Under the pieces are notes generated by a model. That model worked only from the letters and a program-made list of their open reading frames with translations, searched no databases and was not told the DNA's origin. 40,428 nucleotides of DNA from Ideonella livida (GTDB lineage Bacteria; Pseudomonadota; Gammaproteobacteria; Burkholderiales; Burkholderiaceae_C): the NCBI RefSeq assembly GCF_010499455.1, contig NZ_JAAGOH010000038.1, forward strand, positions 1 through 40,428. The letters are read 5' to 3'. Made by a program: the position numbers and the translations under genes. This document shows, piece by piece, positions 35,398-40,428 of this stretch; within the stretch, counting starts at the first letter, position 1; every line of letters starts with the position of its first letter.

Positions 35398-36285
35398 ATG
35401 ACCCCACTGTCCTCCCGCCAGCGCCTGAAGGCCCTGGCCCAAGCCCGCCGCGGCGTCATCGTCCCCGGTGCTTTCAACGCCCTGTCGGCCAGGGTCATCG
35501 CCGACCTGGGCTACGAGGCGGTCTACGTCACCGGCGCCGGCGTCAGCAACATGTGGCTGGGCCTGCCCGACCAGGGCTTCGTGGGCTTGGCTGAGATGGC
35601 CGACCACACCGCCCGCATCCGCGAGGCGGTGGACCTGCCCCTGCTGGTGGACGCCGACACCGGGTTTGGCAACGCGCTGAACGTGCGCCATGCGGTGCGC
35701 ACGCTGGAGCGGGCCGGGGCCGACGCCATCCAGTTGGAGGACCAGGTGGCGCCCAAGCGCTGCGGCCACTTCAGCGGCAAGGCGGTGATTGCGCTGGACG
35801 AGGCGGTGGACAAGATCAAGGCCGCGGTGGATGCCCGCCGTGACCCCGACCTGCTGATCCTGGCCCGCACCGACGCGGCCGCCACCCAGGGCTTTGAGGC
35901 CGCGGTGGCGCGTGCCCAGGCCTTTGCCGAGGCCGGGGCCGACCTGCTCTTTGTGGAGGCCGTCACCACCGCCGAGCAGGTGCTCGCACTGCCCCGGCGC
36001 CTGGACCGCCCGCAGCTGATGAACATGGTGATCGGTGGGCGCACCCCCATCGTCAACGCCGCCGAGCTGGCCACGCTGGGCTATGGCCTGGTGCTGTATG
36101 CCAATGCCGCCCTGCAGGGCGCGGTGGCCGGCATGCAGAAGGCGCTCACCGCCCTGCGTGACCAGGGGGAAGTGCTGGAATCCAGCGGCCTGGTGACGCC
36201 CTTCGCCGAGCGCCAGCGCCTGGTGGGCAAGCCCGAGTGGGACGCTCTGGAGCGCCGCTACGCCGGTGGCGCGCCGCAGGCCTAG
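35398..36285 (+). CDS. Isocitrate lyase/PEP mutase-superfamily lyase (PrpB/dimethylmalate lyase-like)
   Basis: A 295-residue TIM-barrel lyase that cleaves a C-C bond in a 2-substituted malate or isocitrate-like acid. The Mg-binding block LLVDADTGFGNALN (about residues 81-94), QLEDQVAPKRCGHFSGK (about 116-132, with the catalytic Cys of the KRCGH motif) and 'LILARTDAAATQGFEAAVAR' are clear. The KRCGHF form is closer to 2,3-dimethylmalate lyase and oxaloacetate-decarboxylase-type members than to classical PrpB (RCGHR). It starts 35 bases after the PrpF gene and should be on its transcript. Confidence 0.87.
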   Translation: MTPLSSRQRLKALAQARRGVIVPGAFNALSARVIADLGYEAVYVTGAGVSNMWLGLPDQGFVGLAEMADHTARIREAVDLPLLVDADTGFGNALNVRHAVRTLERAGADAIQLEDQVAPKRCGHFSGKAVIALDEAVDKIKAAVDARRDPDLLILARTDAAATQGFEAAVARAQAFAEAGADLLFVEAVTTAEQVLALPRRLDRPQLMNMVIGGRTPIVNAAELATLGYGLVLYANAALQGAVAGMQKALTALRDQGEVLESSGLVTPFAERQRLVGKPEWDALERRYAGGAPQA

Positions 36286-36309
36286 GCGCCCTGAGCGGGC
36301 ACACCCTGC

Positions 36310-36530
36310 TCAGGGCTCGGCCGCCCGCCACTCACGCGGTGCGGCGCCAAGGCGCTGCTTGAACGCCCGGCTCAAGGCCGAGGCCGTGGAACAGCCCAGG
36401 TCCGCCGTCACCCGCGTCTGCGGCTGACCGGCGCGCAGCCGGGTGATCGATGAGCCAGCGCCGCAGCTGGATCAGCGCCACCTCAACCTCAAACAGCCGG
36501 TCGGTCAGCAGGCGTGAGCCGCAGCGCTGC
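36310..36530 (-). pseudogene. Relic of an AraC-family regulator
   Basis: Two pieces of one AraC regulator (cupin_6 type) are joined on the minus strand. From about 36520 to 36435 one frame reads GSRLLTDRLFEVEVALIQLR and WLIDHP, the typical linker after the sensor domain. Another frame then reads LRAGQPQTRVTADLGCSTAS and ALSRAFKQRLGAAPREW to a stop at 36310, which is the end of the second helix-turn-helix. The first helix-turn-helix, some 60-70 residues, is lost together with the frame, and the sensor domain is not recognised upstream. Confidence 0.65.
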
Positions 36531-37116
36531 CGGTGAAATCAGAACCTTCACGCGGCGGCTTGAAGAAGGCGTGGTGCGCCGCGCACGCATAGAGCGGCGG
36601 CGTGGGCTCGTCCACCACCCTGCGGGGTGGCACCACGCCGGGCAGTGCCGTTGACATCCCGGCCGACATCACGTCCGACATCGTGGACGCCCCGGGGTGC
36701 TCAACCTCCAGGCGCCCGCGCCGCAGCACAGGCAAGAAGGCCTGGCCCCGCTGAACCGCCAGGACTTGCTGCGCGCCCTCCTCCTGGACCGTGGCCGGGT
36801 GGTGCATGAGGACCACGCCGCCACCCTGCGTGAGGACAGTGCCGCGCTGGAGCGCCACATCGGACTGGCCGTGCAATGAGCGCTTCGCGCGTCTGCGCCG
36901 GCCGCGCCGCATAGGCCTCGGCCGAGGCCACGGCCACCGCAGCATGCGGGGGCGCTGGGGGAGGGCTGTCAGCTTCTGGCGGCAGGCGGTGCAGGTGGGG
37001 GTATGTGGCGGCGTCCGACCCGCCGATGTGCCACCCGCCACGAGACGTTCAATTGCACGAAAAAGCACATCTATTGCCAGCCTGAAAGGCGATGATTTGC
37101 CTAGAATTCCGTGCAA
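36531..37116. other. Decayed region before hipA, with a possible ABC-ATPase tail
   Basis: No intact gene is seen. On the plus strand, 36778-36879 encodes LLLDRGRVVHEDHAATLRED and ends ALERHIGLAVQ, which resembles the last 30 residues of a LivF/UrtE-type ABC ATPase; nothing of the ATPase core precedes it. Before hipA the sequence becomes less GC-rich, with TTGCACG (37053-37059) and CGTGCAA (37110-37116) as an inverted pair and TAGAAT at 37102-37107 as a possible -10 box almost at the start codon. The pair may be an antitoxin operator. Confidence 0.35.
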
Positions 37117-38457
37117 ATGAGCGCCGCCTGCACCCTTGAACTCCACCACCAGGGCCAGTGGCACGACGTGGCCCGAATCCAGCGTCTGGGCGACGAGGCG
37201 CAGGGCTGGCGTGCCCGCTGCTACGGTGGCTACGGCGTGGAGTGGGCCTTTGAGCACACCGGCGCGCGCGACGCGCATGCCCTGTGCGCGGCCTGGCCGG
37301 TGGGCCTGGAGGCCTGGCAGGTGCCCCATTGGCCGGTCTTCCTCATCGACATGCTGCCGCAGGGCTTTGGCCGTCAGGAGATGCTGCGCCGCCTGGGCTT
37401 GAACCCCAACGCCGGCGAAGGGGCCGACTGGCGGCTGCTGATGGCCGGGGCGGGCCACCCCATCGGGCACCTGCGGGTCAAGGAGGCCGCCGCCTGGTGC
37501 GCCGAGCAACCGGGACCACTGCGCGGCTTCACCGATGCCGAGGTGGCTGAGCGCAGCGACGACTTTGCCGAGCACCTGGCCGCGCATGGCCTGTTCGTGG
37601 CGGGCTCCTCCGGGGTGCAGGGCGAGTGGCCCAAGATCCTGCTCACCCGCGCTGAGGATGGCTTGCTGTACCTGGACCATGCCTTGCCTGATGAGCGGGC
37701 GGTGGCGCATTACATCGTCAAGTTCGGCCGGGGCGCCAATGCCCGCTTGGCCAGCATCCTGCACCATGAGGCCCCCTACATGGCCATCGCGCGTCACCTC
37801 GGGCTGCGGGTGCATGCCCCTTTGGTGCTGCGCCAGCGGGCCTTGTTCATCCCGCGCTTTGATCGGGTGGTGCGGGCGGGTCAAGTCATTCGCCTGGCCC
37901 AGGAGAGCGTGGCCACCCTGACCGGCCTGCCCGGCTTTGACGCCGTGCCCAGCCACGATGCCGTGTGTGCCGCGCTCCTGCGCCACTGCACCGACCCCCA
38001 GACCGAAATGCTGGAGTACCTGCGCCGTGACGTGGCCAACCTGGCCCTGCTCAACAAGGACAACCACGCGCGCAACACGGCGGTGCAGCGGGATTTTGCG
38101 GGGCGGGTGGCGCTCACGCCGCTGTTTGACTTTGCGCCCATGGTCCTGCATCCCGATGGCATCGCGCGCCGCATCCGGTGGGAGGGCAATGACCATGGCC
38201 GCACCGACTGGTCCCGGGTGATCGATCGCCTGATGGCTTTGGCGGCTGACGTGGCGGCCGCCGCCAAGCGCCGCCGTGGCCGGCAGGCTCCCCCGGTACT
38301 GGCGCGGGAGCCGCTGGTGGTCGGCCTGCGGGCGCTGGCACCCCGTCTGCGCGAGTTGGCGCAGGACGGCCCGGCCTGGGGCCTGGCCCCGGAGCTGCTG
38401 GCCTTGGTGCGCCCGGCCTGCCTGGCCCAGGCCGAGGCCCTGGAGCGACTGGCCTGA
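37117..38457 (+). CDS. hipA: HipA-family toxin kinase
   Basis: A 446-residue Ser/Thr kinase of the HipA family; the family's toxins phosphorylate translation factors such as glutamyl-tRNA synthetase and cause dormancy. The P-loop-like SSGVQGEWPK is at about residues 164-173, the nucleotide-binding Lys in HYIVKFGRG (Lys202), the catalytic loop NKDNHARN (313-320, Asp315 and Asn320) and the metal-binding Asp in PLFDFAP (Asp338). All catalytic residues are present, so it should be active. ATG 37117 follows an AT-rich leader; a GTG at 37111 would add two residues. The HipB-like antitoxin is encoded 46 bases downstream, the reverse of the classical order. Confidence 0.9.
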   Translation: MSAACTLELHHQGQWHDVARIQRLGDEAQGWRARCYGGYGVEWAFEHTGARDAHALCAAWPVGLEAWQVPHWPVFLIDMLPQGFGRQEMLRRLGLNPNAGEGADWRLLMAGAGHPIGHLRVKEAAAWCAEQPGPLRGFTDAEVAERSDDFAEHLAAHGLFVAGSSGVQGEWPKILLTRAEDGLLYLDHALPDERAVAHYIVKFGRGANARLASILHHEAPYMAIARHLGLRVHAPLVLRQRALFIPRFDRVVRAGQVIRLAQESVATLTGLPGFDAVPSHDAVCAALLRHCTDPQTEMLEYLRRDVANLALLNKDNHARNTAVQRDFAGRVALTPLFDFAPMVLHPDGIARRIRWEGNDHGRTDWSRVIDRLMALAADVAAAAKRRRGRQAPPVLAREPLVVGLRALAPRLRELAQDGPAWGLAPELLALVRPACLAQAEALERLA

Positions 38458-38503
38458 GCGGCCGGTCGCCTGTCACTTCCACCGGCCCACGCCCACCCTT
38501 CCC

Positions 38504-38794
38504 ATGGACAAGCGCTTCACCCCCATGCCCCTGGCGGAGCAACTGGCCCTGCGACAGCAGGCGGTGGCCGATGTGCTGGCGCATCCGGAGTGGACGCTGC
38601 CGCAGGCGGTGCGCCACCTCAAGCGCACCATGCGCCTGACCACGGCCGAGATGGCCAAGCTCTCGGGCGTGTCCTTCAGGACCTTGCAGGACATCGAGGC
38701 CGGGCGCAGCGAGGGCACGGTGCAAACCTTCAACCGCCTGTTCGGCATGTTGGGGCTCAAGCTGGGGGTGGTGCCCCGTTCCGAGGGCGACTGA
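38504..38794 (+). CDS. hipB: HipB-like helix-turn-helix antitoxin
   Basis: A 96-residue DNA-binding protein with an Xre-type helix-turn-helix at about residues 42-80 (LTTAEMAKLSGVSFRTLQDI then EAGRSEGTVQTFNRLF). The N-terminal 40 residues are helical and charged. Its place directly after hipA makes it the likely antitoxin and autorepressor, holding the kinase inactive and binding the hipA promoter. It is more distant from E. coli HipB than HipA is from its own model. Confidence 0.8.
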   Translation: MDKRFTPMPLAEQLALRQQAVADVLAHPEWTLPQAVRHLKRTMRLTTAEMAKLSGVSFRTLQDIEAGRSEGTVQTFNRLFGMLGLKLGVVPRSEGD

Positions 38795-38970
38795 CGCCCC
38801 CGGTTGGGCCCCTTCACCCCTGGCCTCACCGCTCCTCCCGGGGCGTCTGGGTCGCTGCCGTTTTCTGGCCGCCGCCGGCGGTGGTGGGCGGGTAGCCGCA
38901 AAGATCGGAAATTCGTTTTCACGCGTTTCCCCCACTGCGGGGTGACGGACACCCACGTATAAACACGTCA

Positions 38971-39017
38971 CTGCACCCGGGTGCAGTTTTTTGTGCAGCT
39001 TCTGCACCCGGGTGCAG
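38971..39017. promoter_or_regulatory. Paired LacI-type operators before the sugar operon
   Basis: Two identical, perfect 16-base palindromes, CTGCACCCGGGTGCAG, are at 38971-38986 and 39002-39017, with centres 31 bases apart (three helical turns). The central CG within near-symmetric arms is the hallmark of LacI/GalR operators. They lie 59 bases before the binding-protein gene, the first gene of the operon that ends with the interrupted lacI gene. A shorter half, TGTGCAG, lies between them. Confidence 0.75.
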
Positions 39018-39020
39018 AAT
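38991..39020 (+). promoter_or_regulatory. Probable promoter of the sugar ABC operon
   Basis: TTGTGC (38991-38996) and CAGAAT (39015-39020) are fair -35 and -10 boxes with an 18-base spacer. The second operator lies across the spacer and -10 box, so a bound repressor would block RNA polymerase. The rest of 38795-38970 holds nothing that I recognise. Confidence 0.5.
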
Positions 39021-39075
39021 TCAGCAAGAAGGGTCCGCTGGCATGCCGGCCGAGACCGCCACACAGGAGACAGAC

Positions 39076-40023
39076 ATGTTCAGATTCCTTCAGAAGTTCG
39101 CCCTTGGCGTCGCCGTGGCGCTGTCAGCGGCTGCGCCGGTGATGGCGCAGTCGGCCGCCCAGCCCGTCATCCTGGTGGTGACACACGGGCAGGCCTCCGA
39201 CCCTTTCTGGTCCATCGTGAAGAACGGGGCCATGCAGGCCGCCAAGGACACCGGCGTCAAGGTCGACTATCGCGCGCCGGAAACGTTTGACATGGTGGCC
39301 ATGGCCAAGCTGATCGACGCGGCCGTCAACCAGAGGCCTGCCGGTCTGGTCATCTCCAACCCCGATCCGGATGCGCTGGGCCCGGCCATCAAGCGTGCGG
39401 TGGCCGCCGGCATTCCGGTGGTGTCGATGAACTCGGGCATCGCTGCGGCCGAGCGCCTGGGCATCGCCTTCCATGTGGGGCAGGAAGAGCTGTCGGCCGG
39501 CCGCACCGTGGGCGCGGAGCTGAAGAAGCGTGGCGGCACCAAGGTGCTGTGTGTGAACCAGGAGGTGGGAAATGCGGCGCTGGACCAGCGCTGCAAGGGT
39601 GTCACAGAGGGTTTCGGGGGCCCGGTGACGGTGATGCCCACCAGCGCCGACCCGGCCGAGATCGAGTCCAAGATCCGCGCTGCCCTCAGTGCCGACAAGG
39701 CCATCGACGTGGTGCTGGGCCTGAGCGCACCGCTGGTGGGCGAGCGCGCCGTGGCGGCGGTGCAGGCCCTGGGCCTGGGCGCCAAGGTCAAGGTGGTCAG
39801 CTATGACCTGTCGGCCAACTTCCTGAAGGCCGTGGCCGAAGGCAAGGCCGAGTTCGCGGTCGACCAGCAGCCCTACCTGCAGGGCTATGTGCCGGTGTCC
39901 TCGCTGGCCCTCAAGGCCCGCTACGGCACGTTGCCTGCCGGCAACGTGCCTTCCGGCCCGAGCTTTGTGACCAAGGCCAATGCGTCCCAGGTCATTGGCC
40001 TGTCTGCCAAGGGCATCCGCTGA
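39076..40023 (+). CDS. Sugar ABC transporter periplasmic binding protein
   Basis: A 315-residue type I sugar-binding protein (Peripla_BP_4, ribose/inositol class). The Sec signal peptide is MFRFLQKFALGVAVALSAAA with a cleavage site at PVMAQ (about residue 25). The mature protein opens with ILVVTHGQASDPFWSIVKNG, and 'NPDPDALGPAIKRAVAAGIP' and 'VVSYDLSANFLKAVAEGKAE' are typical of the class. AGGAG (39065-39069) is six bases before ATG 39076, so the upstream in-frame ATG at 39043 is not used. It is the first gene of the operon and binds the sugar or polyol that the permease and FrcA-like ATPase import. Confidence 0.93.
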   Translation: MFRFLQKFALGVAVALSAAAPVMAQSAAQPVILVVTHGQASDPFWSIVKNGAMQAAKDTGVKVDYRAPETFDMVAMAKLIDAAVNQRPAGLVISNPDPDALGPAIKRAVAAGIPVVSMNSGIAAAERLGIAFHVGQEELSAGRTVGAELKKRGGTKVLCVNQEVGNAALDQRCKGVTEGFGGPVTVMPTSADPAEIESKIRAALSADKAIDVVLGLSAPLVGERAVAAVQALGLGAKVKVVSYDLSANFLKAVAEGKAEFAVDQQPYLQGYVPVSSLALKARYGTLPAGNVPSGPSFVTKANASQVIGLSAKGIR

Positions 40024-40106
40024 TCGTCGCCCTGGCGATCGAGACCTGGGCGGCCGCGCCCTGTGCACGGCCGCCTCCGATCCCACCTCACGCATGAGCA
40101 CCTGGA

Positions 40107-40428
40107 ATGAACGCCGTGACCGGAACCCTGTCCACCCCTGAGACCGGCCAGGCTCGGCCTGTCGACGAACGTCTGAAACACGTCTCGCTGATGGCCGCCC
40201 TGATCCGTCGCCCAGAACTTGGCGCCATCGGCGGCCTGGCGCTGGTGACCCTTTTTTTCCTGTCGGTGGCCGATCCATCGATGTTCTCTGCCGCCGGGGT
40301 GATGAACTTCATGGCCCCTGCCGCCCAGCTCGGCATCCTGGCCATCGGCGCGGCGCTGCTGATGATTGGCGGCGAGTTCGACCTCTCGCTGGGCTCCATG
40401 GTGGCCTTTGCCGGTTTGGTCTTTGCCG
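40107..40428 (+). CDS. Sugar ABC transporter permease, 5' part (continues at base 1)
   Basis: N-terminal part of the permease described at 1-942. From ATG 40107 the frame runs through a cytoplasmic leader (MNAVTGTLSTPETGQARP) and the first membrane helix (GAIGGLALVTLFFLSVAD) into the sequence repeated at base 1 (MNFMAPAAQ). The frame is cut by the end of the window at codon 108, but the circular continuation is exact. The start is 84 bases after the binding-protein stop. An ATG at 40094 is out of frame. Confidence 0.9.
   Translation, partial: MNAVTGTLSTPETGQARPVDERLKHVSLMAALIRRPELGAIGGLALVTLFFLSVADPSMFSAAGVMNFMAPAAQLGILAIGAALLMIGGEFDLSLGSMVAFAGLVFA
40302..40428. repeat. Terminal repeat of bases 1-127 (circular overlap)
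   Basis: These 127 bases are identical to bases 1-127. The repeat lies inside a gene that is in frame across the join, and 127 is a common k-mer length of short-read assemblers. It is most simply the overlap of a circular contig, not a biological direct repeat. The true circle would be 40,301 bp. Confidence 0.92.

Overview
The window is best read as one complete circular plasmid that was opened inside a gene. Bases 40302-40428 repeat bases 1-127 exactly, and an ABC permease that starts at 40107 continues in frame at base 1, so the closed molecule is 40,301 bp. It carries a Rep_3-type initiator with upstream iteron-like repeats, a ParA-ParB pair and two perfect parS-like palindromes. I see no relaxase, type IV secretion gene, intact transposase or antibiotic-resistance gene. 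The very high GC content, the GC-rich third codon positions and the gene families (DUF1302/DUF1329 export cluster, PrpF, BKACE, RpiR and LysR regulators) suggest a betaproteobacterium of the order Burkholderiales. That host is an inference.

Region A (38971 through the junction to 5795) is a sugar or polyol uptake and oxidation operon: binding protein, permease, ATPase, a TIM-barrel isomerase/dehydratase, an inositol-dehydrogenase-like oxidoreductase, then LacI- and RpiR-family regulators. Two perfect 16-bp palindromes with a central CG precede it and look like LacI-family operators, but the lacI gene has an in-frame stop at codon 150. Region B (5865-7925) holds a frame-shifted relic and a membrane diguanylate cyclase.

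Region C (7957-22658, all minus strand, read from 22658 downwards) is the most striking part: ten closely packed genes. In transcription order they are a DUF1302 outer-membrane protein, a DUF1329 periplasmic protein, a YCF48-like propeller, an RND transporter, an orphan periplasmic binding protein, a type I extradiol dioxygenase, a fumarylacetoacetate-hydrolase-family enzyme, the large and small subunits of a pyrogallol-transhydroxylase-like molybdenum enzyme, and a beta-keto acid cleavage enzyme. The molybdenum subunit has an extra SCP2-like N-terminal domain. The iron-sulfur subunit lacks the ligands for one cluster. Together they look like a plasmid-borne route for uptake, hydroxyl-group rearrangement, oxygenolytic ring cleavage and side-chain cleavage of a hydrophobic phenolic compound. 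A divergent GntR regulator and an MFS transporter (22880-25085) probably belong to it.

Region D (25146-31335) is the replication and partition backbone, bordered by a gabD relic and an AT-rich non-coding stretch. Region E (31319-36285) has a LysR regulator, a deletion relic of a DJ-1/PfpI protein, a DUF945-like protein and a PrpF/PEP-mutase-superfamily lyase pair. Region F (36310-38794) has an AraC relic, probably an ABC-ATPase tail, and a HipA-HipB toxin-antitoxin pair in reversed order. At least five relics (lacI, the 5.9-6.7 kb relic, gabD, pfpI, araC) show a plasmid that has lost genes by point mutation and internal deletion.
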